Shown: in pieces, positions 25,612 through 34,385 of the stretch | How the letters are laid out: each line of letters opens with the position of its first letter | Position numbering within the stretch: position 1 is the first letter of the stretch | DNA from: Nocardia flavorosea NBRC 108225 | GTDB lineage: Bacteria > Actinomycetota > Actinomycetes > Mycobacteriales > Mycobacteriaceae | Direction: 5' to 3' | NCBI RefSeq assembly: GCF_001613385.1 | Contig: NZ_BDCG01000001.1 | Location: 89,551-153,550 of the forward strand | DNA: 64,000 nt | The notes under the pieces: model-generated | What the model was told of the DNA's origin: nothing | Seen by the model: only the letters and a program-made list of their open reading frames with translations | The model's database searches: none | Translations under genes and position numbers: made by a program

Positions 25612-26847
25612 TTACGAGCCGTTTCGTCCGGCGAGTACCCCGGTATCGGTGAGGGTGGCGATCGCCGTGTCGTCCAGCGCGAGAACGTCGCGCAGGACGT
25701 CGGGGCCGTCGGTGCCCAGATCGGCGGCCGGCCCGGTCCGCAGATGGACACCGTCGAACGACGCGGGCAGGGCGGCGGCGAGGTATTCGCCGATCCCGGG
25801 CTGGGACAGTGCGGCGAACAGCGGATTGGTCTCCAGGCCCCCGGACCGGACGACCTGTTCGAAGGTGCGGTACCGCTCGTGCAGGACCGAGGTACCGGCG
25901 AGCGCGCGGCCGACCTCGTCGGCATCGTGGGTACGGAACCACCGCGCGAACAGTGCGGTGAGCAGATCCCGGTGTTCGAAGCGGTCGCTTTCCCGCTCGA
26001 AATCCGCGCCGAGCGCGGTGGCCAGCGCGGCGACGGTCTCCTGGGTTCCGGTGAGCGCGGTCAGATCGCGGAAATGGCGCGGCGTCAATGCGACCACCAT
26101 GAAGCGCGCGCCGTCGGCGGTGACGAAATCGGTGCCGTAGGTGCCGTAGACATCGTTACCGGTGGCCGGTCGAGCGGTGCCGTTGACCTGTACTTCCGTC
26201 AGATACCCCAGGGTGCCCGCGGTCGCGAGCGCGACATCTTCGAGGGGAAGCACGATCCGCGACCCCGCCCCGGTGGTGGCGCGGCGGTGGACCGCTGCCG
26301 TGATCGCGAGCGCGGCATGTAACCCGGCGGCGATATCCCAGGCGGGTAGTACATGGTTCACCACGCCGTCGTAGTCGTTCGGCCCGGTGATCTGCGGGAA
26401 GCCGAGGGCGGCGTTGACGGTGTAGTCCACGGCGGGCCGGCCGTCGCGGCGACCCAGCAGTTCCAGAGTGATGACATCCGGGCGCAAAGCGGACAGTGCG
26501 TCGTGGCTCATCCACGACCGGCCGCCCGTATTGGTCACCAGGATTGCGCCACCGGCGCCGGGCGCGGTCACCAGGCGCCGGACGATGTCCTGGCCGGCAT
26601 CGCTGCGCAGATCGAGGGCGAGCGATCGTTTGCCCCGGTTGAGACCGGTCCAGTAGATCGATTCCCCGGTATCGGTCAGTGGCCAGCGGCCGGTATCGGC
26701 GGCCCCGCCGAGCGGGTCGATCCGGATCACCTCGGCGCCGAGCTGGCACAGCGTCAGCCCGCACAACGGGGAGGCGACGAAACTCGAGATCTCGACGATG
26801 CGGAGTCCGGTGAGGGGGCGATCGGGAGTGGGGTCGGGTGCGGTCAT
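25612..26847 (-). CDS. CaiB/BaiF CoA-transferase family protein, resembling 2-methylfumaryl-CoA isomerase
   Basis: This 411-residue family III CoA-transferase opens LRIVEISSFVASPLCGLT and LGAEVIRIDPLGG, continues LNRGKRSLALDLRS, and has the region VDYTVNAALGFPQITG around the expected catalytic Asp (Asp in AVDYTV). The opening block is what I remember for mesaconyl-C1-CoA/C4-CoA (2-methylfumaryl-CoA) isomerases, which move CoA within one molecule. That identity needs alignment. It is divergent from an acyl-CoA dehydrogenase and convergent with the TRAP genes. It may handle a dicarboxylic acid imported by them. Confidence 0.7.
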   Translation of the reverse strand: MTAPDPTPDRPLTGLRIVEISSFVASPLCGLTLCQLGAEVIRIDPLGGAADTGRWPLTDTGESIYWTGLNRGKRSLALDLRSDAGQDIVRRLVTAPGAGGAILVTNTGGRSWMSHDALSALRPDVITLELLGRRDGRPAVDYTVNAALGFPQITGPNDYDGVVNHVLPAWDIAAGLHAALAITAAVHRRATTGAGSRIVLPLEDVALATAGTLGYLTEVQVNGTARPATGNDVYGTYGTDFVTADGARFMVVALTPRHFRDLTALTGTQETVAALATALGADFERESDRFEHRDLLTALFARWFRTHDADEVGRALAGTSVLHERYRTFEQVVRSGGLETNPLFAALSQPGIGEYLAAALPASFDGVHLRTGPAADLGTDGPDVLRDVLALDDTAIATLTDTGVLAGRNGS

Positions 26848-26922
26848 GCCGGTCTGTCCTTCTGTCGTACGGCGGCTGAGCTGGGCGAATCGTAATTAAT
26901 GATAATAAATCACACCATAGTA

Positions 26923-26952
26923 TTGACACACATCTTTATCGGCAGCAATACT
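26923..26952 (+). promoter_or_regulatory. consensus promoter giving a leaderless message
   Basis: TTGACA at 26923-26928 and AATACT at 26947-26952 are separated by 18 bases. The ATG of the next gene begins seven bases after the -10 element, so the transcript should start at or next to the ATG. The AT-rich stretch just upstream (26893-26912) may bind a regulator. Confidence 0.6.
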
Positions 26953-26958
26953 GCCTGC

Positions 26959-28146
26959 ATGGCCACCATTTCGGCAGTCGGTCCGGAAGATTTCGCTGAC
27001 ATCCTGGCGCAGACCCGTGCGTTCATCCGCAAGGAAGTGCTGCCGCGTGAACAGGAGATCGCGGATACCGACAGCATTCCCGACGATATCCGCAAGAACG
27101 CCGCAGCGATGGGCCTGTTCGGCTACGCGATCCCTCAGGAGTGGGGCGGTCTGGGGCTGGACCTCACCCAAGACGTCGAACTGGCAATGGAATTCGGTTA
27201 CACATCGCTGGCGCTGCGGTCGATGTTCGGCACCAACAACGGTATCGCGGGCCAGGTCCTGGTGGGGTTCGGTACCGAGGAACAGAAGTCGCGCTGGCTC
27301 GCCGGCATCGCGTCCGGTGAGGTCGTCGCCTCCTTCGCGCTCACCGAACCCGGCGCGGGATCGAACCCCGCAGGACTGCGCACCAAAGCGGTCCGGACCG
27401 GCGACGACTGGGTGATCAACGGCGAGAAGCGCTTCATCACGAATGCCCCGCTGGCCGATCTGTTCATCGTTTTCGCGCGCACCCGGCCCGCCGACGAGAA
27501 CGGCACCGGAATCGCGGTGTTCCTCGTCCCCGCCGATGCTCCGGGCGTGGAGGTTGCGCCGAAGGACCGCAAAATGGGTCAGGAGGGCGCCTGGACGGCC
27601 GACGTCCATTTCACCGATGTCCGGGTGCCGCATGCGGCACTCGTCGGTGGTAGCGAGGATGTCGGGTACCGGGCCGCGATGACCTCGCTGGCGCGGGGTC
27701 GCGTCCATATCGCCGCCCTGGCCGTGGGTGCGGCCCAGCGTGCGCTCGACGAATCCGTCGCCTATGCCGCGACCGCCACCCAGGGAGGAACGCCGATCGG
27801 GGATTTCCAGCTGGTGCAGGCGATGATCGCCGATATCGCCACCGGTGTGCTGGCGGGACGCGCGATGGTGCGGGAGGTCGCCGCCCGGTATGTCTCCGGC
27901 GAGGACCGGCGGACCGGCCCGTCGGCCGCGAAACTCTTCTGCACCGAAATGGTCGGCAAGGCAGCCGATCTCGCGGTGCAGATCCACGGCGGTTCCGGCT
28001 ACCTGCGGGAAGTCGCCGTCGAACGGATCTACCGCGATGTGCGGTTGCTGCGCCTGTACGAAGGGACCAGCGAGATCCAGCGCCTCATCATCGGTGGCGG
28101 TCTGGTGAACGCCGCCAAGAAATCGGCCAAGGCTGGAGGGCGCTGA
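26959..28146 (+). CDS. acyl-CoA dehydrogenase
   Basis: This 395-residue enzyme of normal family length has the flavin motif FALTEPGAGSNPAGLRT, INGEKRFITNAPLADLF, and the C-terminal IHGGSGYLREVAVERIYRDV followed by YEGTSEIQRLIIG. In that last segment the Glu after YEGTS is a conserved feature and the Glu of YEG is in the position used as base by short-chain enzymes. It should introduce an alpha-beta double bond in an acyl-CoA. ATG 26959 fits the leaderless promoter. It begins a plus-strand set with a CoA-transferase and an SDR. Confidence 0.85.
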   Translation: MATISAVGPEDFADILAQTRAFIRKEVLPREQEIADTDSIPDDIRKNAAAMGLFGYAIPQEWGGLGLDLTQDVELAMEFGYTSLALRSMFGTNNGIAGQVLVGFGTEEQKSRWLAGIASGEVVASFALTEPGAGSNPAGLRTKAVRTGDDWVINGEKRFITNAPLADLFIVFARTRPADENGTGIAVFLVPADAPGVEVAPKDRKMGQEGAWTADVHFTDVRVPHAALVGGSEDVGYRAAMTSLARGRVHIAALAVGAAQRALDESVAYAATATQGGTPIGDFQLVQAMIADIATGVLAGRAMVREVAARYVSGEDRRTGPSAAKLFCTEMVGKAADLAVQIHGGSGYLREVAVERIYRDVRLLRLYEGTSEIQRLIIGGGLVNAAKKSAKAGGR

Positions 28147-28147
28147 T

Positions 28148-29356
28148 ATGTGGTCCGACGCAGTATCCGGCGATACCGGCCTGCCGCTCGCCGGGTTCAC
28201 CGTCGTCAGCCTCGAGCAGGCCGTCGCGGCTCCGATCGCGACCCGGCATCTCGCCGATCTCGGCGCCCGGGTGATCAAGATCGAGCGGATCGGCGAGGGC
28301 GATTTCGCTCGTAACTACGATGCCGCTGTGCACGGGCTTGCCTCGCATTTCGTGTGGTTGAACCGCGGTAAGGAATCGCTGTGCGTCGACCTCAAGGCCG
28401 ATGCGGGTATCGCGGCGGTCCGCGCGCTGATCGCCGGGGCGGACGTTTTCGTGCAGAATTCCGCACCCGGCGCGGCCGAGCGGCTGGGCCTGGGCGCGGA
28501 GGATCTGCGCGCCGATCACCCCGAGCTGATCGCGGTCAATATGTCCGGGTACGGAACCTCGGGCCCGTTCGTGGACCGCAAGGCCTACGATATGCTCGTC
28601 CAGGCCGAAACCGGACTCGTATCGATCACCGGTACTCCCGAAACCGCCACCAAGACAGGTATTCCGACCTCCGATATCGCGGCCGGAATGTACGCACTGT
28701 CGGCGATCCAGGCGGCACTGCTGCGCCGGGAACGGACCGGAACGGGCGCGATCATCGATATCGCGATGTTCGACGCGACCGTCGAATGGCTCGGCCATTC
28801 CATGTACATGCAGATGTACCAGGACATCCAGATCAAACGGATGGGGCTGTCGCACGCGTCGATCGCGCCGTACGACGCCTACCCGACCCGGGACGGGCAG
28901 ATCCTGATCGGCGTACAGAACGACCGGGGCTGGCGCACGCTGGTCACCGATGTGTTCGAGCGCCCGGATCTGGCCGATGACTCGCGGTTCGCGACCAATA
29001 TCGAACGGGTGCGGCACCGGGCCGAAGTCGACGCCGTGGTCGGTGAGCTCACCTCGGGTTTCGAAACCGCCGATCTCGACGACCGCCTCGCGAAAGCGGG
29101 TATCCCGGCCGCGCAACTGGGTGATATGAAGGATCTGATCGCCCACCCCCAGCTGGCGGCCCGGGACCGGTGGCGTGAGGTGCAGACCGAGGCCGGACCG
29201 ATCCGTGCCGTGTTGCCGCCCATGACTTTCCGCGATGTCGAGCTGCGGATGGGCGCGGTGCCGGCGCTGGGGGAGCAGACCGATGCGGTGCTCGCCGAGA
29301 TCGGCCTGGGTGCCGAGCGGATCGCGGAACTGCGGTCGGCCGGAATCGTGCAGTAG
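28148..29356 (+). CDS. CaiB/BaiF CoA-transferase
   Basis: This 402-residue family III CoA-transferase has [28 protein letters not shown] near the start, [13 protein letters not shown], then [13 protein letters not shown] with the catalytic Asp, and [17 protein letters not shown] at the end. It swaps CoA between a donor acyl-CoA and an incoming carboxylate by way of an enzyme-Asp thioester. The [10 protein letters not shown] region with the SITGTPE loop resembles enzymes acting on succinate, citramalate or mesaconate. ATG begins one base after the upstream stop, with GGAGG inside the upstream coding end, so translation is coupled to the acyl-CoA dehydrogenase. Confidence 0.82.
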   Translation: MWSDAVSGDTGLPLAGFTVVSLEQAVAAPIATRHLADLGARVIKIERIGEGDFARNYDAAVHGLASHFVWLNRGKESLCVDLKADAGIAAVRALIAGADVFVQNSAPGAAERLGLGAEDLRADHPELIAVNMSGYGTSGPFVDRKAYDMLVQAETGLVSITGTPETATKTGIPTSDIAAGMYALSAIQAALLRRERTGTGAIIDIAMFDATVEWLGHSMYMQMYQDIQIKRMGLSHASIAPYDAYPTRDGQILIGVQNDRGWRTLVTDVFERPDLADDSRFATNIERVRHRAEVDAVVGELTSGFETADLDDRLAKAGIPAAQLGDMKDLIAHPQLAARDRWREVQTEAGPIRAVLPPMTFRDVELRMGAVPALGEQTDAVLAEIGLGAERIAELRSAGIVQ

Positions 29357-29402
29357 CGCGCGCTCGCGCGTCGTATTCACAGATCAACGATTGGAGCGGG
29401 CA

Positions 29403-30143
29403 GTGGGACTGCTGGCAGGAAAGGTCGCCGTCGTCACGGGGGCCGCGCAGGGGATCGGCCTGGAGATCGCGCGTACCTTCGTCCGTGAGGGCGCCCGGGT
29501 TGTCGTGGCCGATATCAACGACGATGCCGGTGCGCAGGCGGTGGCCGAGCTCGGTGGAGCGGACAAGGCCGCCTACGTGCGGTGCGATGTGCGCGACGGT
29601 GCCGCAGTGGCGGATCTGGTCGATACCGCCGAGGACCTGTTCGGTCCGCTCGGTGTCTTCGTGAACAACGCGGGGATGACCCGGGACGCGACCATGCGCC
29701 GGATGAGCGAAGAGGATTTCGACGATGTCATCGCGGTGCACCTGAAAGGCGCGTGGAACGGTACCCGGGCGGCCGCGAACCGGATGCGTGAGCACGGGGC
29801 GGGGGCGATCGTGAACATTTCCTCGCTCTCGGGCAAGGTGGGCCTCGTCGGGCAGACCAACTATTCGGCCGCCAAGGCCGGAATCGTCGGTCTCACCAAG
29901 GCTGCGGCCAAGGAGGTCGCGTTCAAGAATGTTCGGGTCAATGCCGTTCAGCCGGGGTTGATCCAGACCCCGATGACCGAGGCCATGCCCGAGCGGATCT
30001 GGGAGCAGAAGATGGCGGAGATCCCGCTGGGGCGTGCGGGCCTGCCCAGCGAAGTCGCATCCGTGGTGTTGTTCCTGGCCGGCGACCTGTCGAGCTATAT
30101 GACGGGCACGGTGCTCGAGGTGACCGGCGGCCGGTTGATGTGA
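29403..30143 (+). CDS. short-chain dehydrogenase, FabG-like
   Basis: This 246-residue classical SDR has [19 protein letters not shown] (an Asp favouring NAD), [14 protein letters not shown], Ser in [10 protein letters not shown], and Tyr/Lys in YSAAKAG. The pattern NNAG-x-TRD is typical of 3-ketoacyl reductases and 3-hydroxyacyl-CoA dehydrogenases. Start GTG 29403 is preceded by TTGGAG. It is third in the set after an acyl-CoA dehydrogenase and a CoA-transferase. The hydratase step is not encoded in this set and may come from the crotonases elsewhere in the window. Confidence 0.8.
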   Translation: MGLLAGKVAVVTGAAQGIGLEIARTFVREGARVVVADINDDAGAQAVAELGGADKAAYVRCDVRDGAAVADLVDTAEDLFGPLGVFVNNAGMTRDATMRRMSEEDFDDVIAVHLKGAWNGTRAAANRMREHGAGAIVNISSLSGKVGLVGQTNYSAAKAGIVGLTKAAAKEVAFKNVRVNAVQPGLIQTPMTEAMPERIWEQKMAEIPLGRAGLPSEVASVVLFLAGDLSSYMTGTVLEVTGGRLM

Positions 30144-30185
30144 CCCGCGGCCGGACACGCCGGCCTCCGGTCATGGGATGAAACC

Positions 30186-30214
30186 TTGCCTTAATTCATG
30201 ACTATGATTATGGT
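30186..30214 (+). promoter_or_regulatory. candidate promoter of the Cys-miniprotein genes
   Basis: TTGCCT at 30186-30191 and TATGGT at 30209-30214 are separated by 17 bases. The spacer TAATTCATGACTATGAT is AT-rich and partly palindromic, suggesting an operator. A leader of about 75 bases would follow before the first miniprotein ATG. Confidence 0.45.
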
Positions 30215-30295
30215 GAACTGGCGCATGTTTCGCGTCCCGGCAGGCGTGGGAAGTAACCCCGCACCGCCGGTGCAAACCACAGCGAAGGAGTGAGG

Positions 30296-30445
30296 ATGTC
30301 CGACAACACCGCAGGTACCGAGGCCGGTAACGGCAGCCGGTTGCGCTGCAACGAATGCGGCTCGGAAGCAATCGTCACGACCGCCGGCGGTTCCGCGCTG
30401 AGCTGCTGCGGCGTCGCACTCGAGATCACTTTCGCCGGTCGCTGA
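30296..30445 (+). CDS. 49-residue Cys-rich miniprotein A
   Basis: The ATG is preceded by GAAGGAG at good spacing, and the codon usage is like that of the neighbours. The product has a flexible N-terminus, then LRCNECGSEA with a CxxC knuckle (Cys18, Cys21) and a vicinal pair SCCG (Cys37, Cys38). This is the layout of a rubredoxin-like or desulforedoxin-like iron or zinc site: CxxC, 15 residues, CC. A second miniprotein with a similar plan follows 25 bases later. Both lie at the head of a CoA-transferase and acyl-CoA dehydrogenase operon. A one-iron redox site or a zinc ribbon are both possible. Confidence 0.65.
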   Translation: MSDNTAGTEAGNGSRLRCNECGSEAIVTTAGGSALSCCGVALEITFAGR

Positions 30446-30470
30446 CCGCATCAGATCGAGGAGAACCCCG

Positions 30471-30611
30471 ATGAACGAAACCGGTAAGCGCTACACCTGC
30501 GCCACGTGTTCGACCCAGGTCATCTGCGTCAAGAAAGGGGAGGGCAGTTTCACCTGCCACGGCGCGCCGATGGAACTGCGCACCGCCAAACCGCTGCCCT
30601 CGTCCGACTAG
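30471..30611 (+). CDS. 46-residue Cys-rich miniprotein B
   Basis: The ATG is preceded by GAGGAGA. The product has a CxxC knuckle at Cys10/Cys13 (YTCATCS), another Cys at 19, and Cys29-His30 in FTCHGAPMEL. The ending GAPM resembles the N-terminal desulforedoxin-like domain of desulfoferrodoxins (CGxPM after the second Cys pair). With miniprotein A it forms a two-gene pair of like design, possibly from duplication. A role in electron transfer to, or metal supply for, the acyl-CoA oxidation enzymes downstream is a guess from position. Confidence 0.65.
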   Translation: MNETGKRYTCATCSTQVICVKKGEGSFTCHGAPMELRTAKPLPSSD

Positions 30612-30614
30612 GGC

Positions 30615-30644
30615 CGCGGCACCACTCGGAAGTGATGTGCCGCG
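30615..30644 (+). terminator. hairpin between miniprotein B and the fused CoA-transferase
   Basis: CGCGGCAC at 30615-30622 pairs with GTGCCGCG at 30637-30644, with an inner ACT/AGT pair. It starts four bases after the stop codon of miniprotein B. It could terminate most transcripts after the miniproteins or stabilise their mRNA end while letting some readthrough reach the CoA-transferase. Confidence 0.5.
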
Positions 30645-30705
30645 ATATCGCGCGCCCCGGGCGGGCGCGGGCGGCGCGGCAAGTGTGTAACAGAAGGAGT
30701 CTCTG

Positions 30706-33069
30706 ATGGCTGGTCCACTCGACGGACTCGTCGTGATCGACGCGAGCTGGGGAATGCCCGCGGCCATCTCGACGATGCTGCTCGCCGACTACGGCGCCCG
30801 GGTCGTCAAACTCGAACGTCCCGGCGGGCCGGCCGATATGGATTCCGTCCTGCGGAAATCGACCGATCGCGGAAAGTGGAGCGTCGAGGCCGACCTGGGC
30901 ACTCCCGAAGGCCGCGCGATCGCCGAACGGCTCGTGGCCGGCGCGGACGTTTTCGTCGAATCCTTCGGTGCGGGCCGGGCCGATGCGCTCGGTATCGGCT
31001 ATGACGCGTGGCACGAGAAATTCCCGGAGTTGGTGTACTGCTCGGTCACCGGGTACGGCCCCGAGGGGCCGCTCGCCGACCGTCCCGGCTACGAAGCGCT
31101 GCTGAACGCGCGCCTCGGCCAGATGGCCGAACAGCAGGGACATCGCGCCGGGCCGGTGTTCATGGGGCATCCGACGGTGTCCTACGGGACGGCGTTCATC
31201 ACCGCGATCGGCATCCTTGCCGCGTTGCGAGCCCGTAAGGTCAACGGGACCGGGCAGAAGGTCGACACGTCTCTGCTGGACGGCATGCTGGCCATCTCGT
31301 CGATGAACTGGTGGTGGAACGAGCAGGATATCTCCTATCTCGCCCGCAGCGGCAATCAGAAAGGGTTCGGCAACAAACGGCTCATCACCGACCCGTTCCA
31401 GTGCGCGGACGGTAAATGGCTGATCCCGCATACCGGCGGTCCGGGCTCCTACAAGCGGATGATGGATCTGCTGGGCTTCGGCGAGCAGACTCAGACCATC
31501 GCCGGACCGGAGATGTCCGTACCGCTCGACGAGGTGGAACTGGATATCGCCCGGAACAAGGTGCCGGAGGCATTCCGGTCCCGCCCGCGCGACGAATGGC
31601 TCGAACTGTTCCACGCCGCCGATATCGCGGCCCTGCCCGTGCTGCATCCCGAGGAGACCTTCGCCGACGACCAGGTGCGGTTCGCCGGAATCGCGGTCGA
31701 TATCCCGGATCCCGATCACGGCACCCTCCGTCAGATCGGCCCCGTCGTCCGATTCGAGAAATCCGCCCCGGGCACACCGGATCCCGCCCCGCGCGTGGGT
31801 GCGCACAACGATCGGATCGACGAGATCACCCGTTCACCGCGGTGGGCGCCCGCACCGACCGGTGACCCCGTGGCCGCACCGCTGCAGGGTGTGCGCATTC
31901 TGGACTTCAGTTCCTATTTCGCCACCGGGTTCGGTGCCCGGCTGCTGTCGGATCTCGGCGCCGAGGTGATCAAGGTCGAACCGCTGGTCGGTGACCAGAT
32001 GCGCCCGCTCGGCGACCTGTTCGAAGGCGCCAACCGCGGTAAGCGCACCATCGCGCTCGACCTGCGCTCCGCCGAAGGGCAGGAGATCGCGCACCGCCTC
32101 GTTGCCGGCGCCGATGTGGTGATGCAGAACTACCGTCCCGGCAAGGCCGAGAAGATCGGCCTCGGCTACGAGCAGTTGAAGGCGATCAACCCCGACCTGA
32201 TCTACGCCTACCTGCCCGGATTCGGTTCCGCGGGGCCGAAATCCACGCTGAAATCGTTCGCCCCGCTCGTCTCGGGCCTGGTCGGGCTGAACTTCGAAGG
32301 TGCCGGCGAGGGTAATCCGCCGATCCGCCGGGTGATCGGTAACGAAGACCTCTACAACGGGTTCCTCGGCGCCGTCAGCGTGCTGCTGGCCTTGCATCAT
32401 CAGGCCAATACCGGTGTGGGACAGTACGTCGAGAGCCCGCAGTTGCATTCGAGCCTGTTCGTGATCAGCGAGCACTGCGCCACCGTGGACGGCGCCGCGG
32501 TACCCGCGCACCGGCTGGACGCCGAGCAGATGGGTCTGTCGCCGCTCTACCGGCTGTATCGCACGATCGACGGCTGGATCGCGATCGCGGTGTTCGGTGA
32601 CGCGGCCTTCGGCCGGCTTGTGAGTGCCCTGAACCTGGGCGATCTGGCCGCCGATACACGGTTTGCGACCGCCGCCGGCCGGGCCATGCACGCGGATGCA
32701 CTGGCCCAGCGGCTCACCGAACGATTCACGGAGCTCACCAGCGCCGACGCGTTCGCGGTGCTGGACGGCAACCAGGTGCCCGCCGAGATCCCGCTCGACT
32801 ATCCGATCATGCCCGAACTGCTGTGGGAGGAATGGGCCCTCGACTCGCAGCGAGTGGTCGAACACCACCATCCGGAATACGGCTGGTCGCGAGAGGTCGG
32901 CATGGTGATCCACCTGTCCGATACGCCCGGCCGGTTCAAAGGCGGCAGCCCCCGGCTCGGTGAGCATTCGGCCGAGATCCTGGGCGAAATCGGCTATTCC
33001 GCCGACGAGATCACCGCACTGATGGCGACCGTGTGCACATTGCCCGCGGCCGCGGCAAAGGAATCTTGA
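30706..33069 (+). CDS. double-length CaiB/BaiF CoA-transferase (two fused domains)
   Basis: This 787-residue protein is about twice the normal family length. Domain one covers about residues 1-380 (LVVIDASWGMPAAISTMLLADYGARVVKLE, then RPGYEALLNARLG). Domain two covers about 390-780 (VRILDFSSYFATGFGARLLSDLGAEVIKVE, LRSAEGQEIAHRLV). In the first, the catalytic Asp position after RPGY reads Glu (YEALLNA). In the second the region reads KSFAPLVSGLVGL without an Asp. The normal AYD/GYD motif is therefore altered in both halves and must be checked. The family works as interlocked dimers, so a fusion could make a pseudo-dimer. It starts at ATG after GAAGGAG and precedes two acyl-CoA dehydrogenase genes. 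Confidence 0.78.
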   Translation: MAGPLDGLVVIDASWGMPAAISTMLLADYGARVVKLERPGGPADMDSVLRKSTDRGKWSVEADLGTPEGRAIAERLVAGADVFVESFGAGRADALGIGYDAWHEKFPELVYCSVTGYGPEGPLADRPGYEALLNARLGQMAEQQGHRAGPVFMGHPTVSYGTAFITAIGILAALRARKVNGTGQKVDTSLLDGMLAISSMNWWWNEQDISYLARSGNQKGFGNKRLITDPFQCADGKWLIPHTGGPGSYKRMMDLLGFGEQTQTIAGPEMSVPLDEVELDIARNKVPEAFRSRPRDEWLELFHAADIAALPVLHPEETFADDQVRFAGIAVDIPDPDHGTLRQIGPVVRFEKSAPGTPDPAPRVGAHNDRIDEITRSPRWAPAPTGDPVAAPLQGVRILDFSSYFATGFGARLLSDLGAEVIKVEPLVGDQMRPLGDLFEGANRGKRTIALDLRSAEGQEIAHRLVAGADVVMQNYRPGKAEKIGLGYEQLKAINPDLIYAYLPGFGSAGPKSTLKSFAPLVSGLVGLNFEGAGEGNPPIRRVIGNEDLYNGFLGAVSVLLALHHQANTGVGQYVESPQLHSSLFVISEHCATVDGAAVPAHRLDAEQMGLSPLYRLYRTIDGWIAIAVFGDAAFGRLVSALNLGDLAADTRFATAAGRAMHADALAQRLTERFTELTSADAFAVLDGNQVPAEIPLDYPIMPELLWEEWALDSQRVVEHHHPEYGWSREVGMVIHLSDTPGRFKGGSPRLGEHSAEILGEIGYSADEITALMATVCTLPAAAAKES

Positions 33070-33072
33070 ACC

Positions 33073-34332
33073 ATGGATATCATCTATCCCGCCGAAGCAG
33101 AGGCGTACCGCGGAAAGATCCGTGCGCTGCTCGAATCGAAACTGCCGCAGGGGTGGCGCGGTATCGGGGCGCTGTCGGAATCCGAACAGGACGAATTCCT
33201 GACGAGCTGGCGCACAGTGCTCTCCGACAATGATCTGCTCGCCGTCTCCTGGCCGCAGGAGTACGGCGGGGCCGGGCTGTCGAGTATCGAGCAGGTGGTG
33301 CTGAACGAGGAGCTGATGCGGCTCGGCGTACCGGACGGTACCGAAAACGACACCCTCGGCATCAAACTGCTCGGCAACACCATGACCGTGCTCGGGACCG
33401 AGGAGCAGAAGCAGTACTTCCTGCCCCGCGTGCTGTCCGGCGAACACGTCTGGTGTCAAGGCTATTCGGAACCCGAAGCCGGTTCGGACCTCGCCGGGAT
33501 GCGGGCCCGCGCAGTCCTCGAGGGTGACGAATGGGTGATCAACGGCCAGAAGACCTGGACTTCCCAGGGCCACCGGGCCAATTGGATCTTCGTGATCGCC
33601 CGGACCGATCCGACGGTGGCAAAACACAAGGGGCTGTCGTTCCTGCTGGTTCCGATGGACCAGCCCGGGGTCGAGGTACGCCCGATCGTCAACGCGGCGG
33701 GCTATGTCGCATTCAGCGAGGTGTTCTTCACCGACGCCCGGACGCCGGCCTCCTATGTCCTCGGCGGGGTGAACGGTGGGTGGAACACGGCCAACACCCT
33801 GCTCGGTTTCGAGCGCGGGGTGCGCGCCACCACCGATGCCGTCCGCTTCGGCCGCGAGGTCGAACGGCTCATCGAGCTGGCTCGCGAACGCGGTCTCACC
33901 TCCGATCCGCGAATCCGCGCCGAACTCGCCTGGTGCTGGTCGCGGGTGCAGACCATGCGCTTCCGCGGCTACCGCGCGCTCACCAAACTTCTCAACGGTG
34001 GTTCCTACGGCGTGGACGGGTCCTTCTCCAAAGTGATCTGGAGCGAATTCTTCCAGCGGCTCACCGAGGTCGGAATGCAGATCCTCGGCCTCGAGGTACT
34101 CACCCCGACCGGCGGCGGCAACGACGGCATGCTGGTGACCCCCAACCCGGGCGCCGACAATTCGTCGCGCTGCTGGACCGATATCGCCCTCTACGCTCGC
34201 GCCGCCACGATCTACGGCGGTAGTTCGCAGATCCAGCGCAACATCATCGGCGAACAACTGCTCGGGTTGCCGAAGGAGCCTCGCCTCGACGGCGGCCCCT
34301 TCCAGGACATCGGACGCCGTAAGAGCGCCTGA
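33073..34332 (+). CDS. acyl-CoA dehydrogenase subunit, first of an adjacent pair
   Basis: This 419-residue acyl-CoA dehydrogenase has [18 protein letters not shown], the flavin strand [36 protein letters not shown], and the C-terminal [22 protein letters not shown]. The position that is Glu in many enzymes (YEGTSEIQ) is Gly-Gly here, a pattern seen in the larger subunit of actinobacterial alpha2beta2 acyl-CoA dehydrogenases acting on steroid side chains (FadE26/28-like). The next gene encodes a shorter partner. ATG starts three bases after the stop of the CoA-transferase gene, so translation is probably coupled. Bulky ring-bearing acyl-CoA is a likely substrate class by family. Confidence 0.82.
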   Translation: MDIIYPAEAEAYRGKIRALLESKLPQGWRGIGALSESEQDEFLTSWRTVLSDNDLLAVSWPQEYGGAGLSSIEQVVLNEELMRLGVPDGTENDTLGIKLLGNTMTVLGTEEQKQYFLPRVLSGEHVWCQGYSEPEAGSDLAGMRARAVLEGDEWVINGQKTWTSQGHRANWIFVIARTDPTVAKHKGLSFLLVPMDQPGVEVRPIVNAAGYVAFSEVFFTDARTPASYVLGGVNGGWNTANTLLGFERGVRATTDAVRFGREVERLIELARERGLTSDPRIRAELAWCWSRVQTMRFRGYRALTKLLNGGSYGVDGSFSKVIWSEFFQRLTEVGMQILGLEVLTPTGGGNDGMLVTPNPGADNSSRCWTDIALYARAATIYGGSSQIQRNIIGEQLLGLPKEPRLDGGPFQDIGRRKSA

Positions 34333-34385
34333 CTCGCTGCTTTCCGCCATCACCGTGGCGGAACGGAAGAACGGAAAGTTACACC

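Noticed and set aside
30240..30295. Cobalamin-riboswitch-like fragment (GTGCAAACC, GTAACCCCGCACC)
   Set aside because: A few B12-element-like words occur, but the expected B12 box, spacing and stems are missing and the leader is too short.
31834..34353. 839-codon open frame on the minus strand
   Set aside because: Shadow of the fused CoA-transferase and acyl-CoA dehydrogenase genes; long only because of high GC at third positions.
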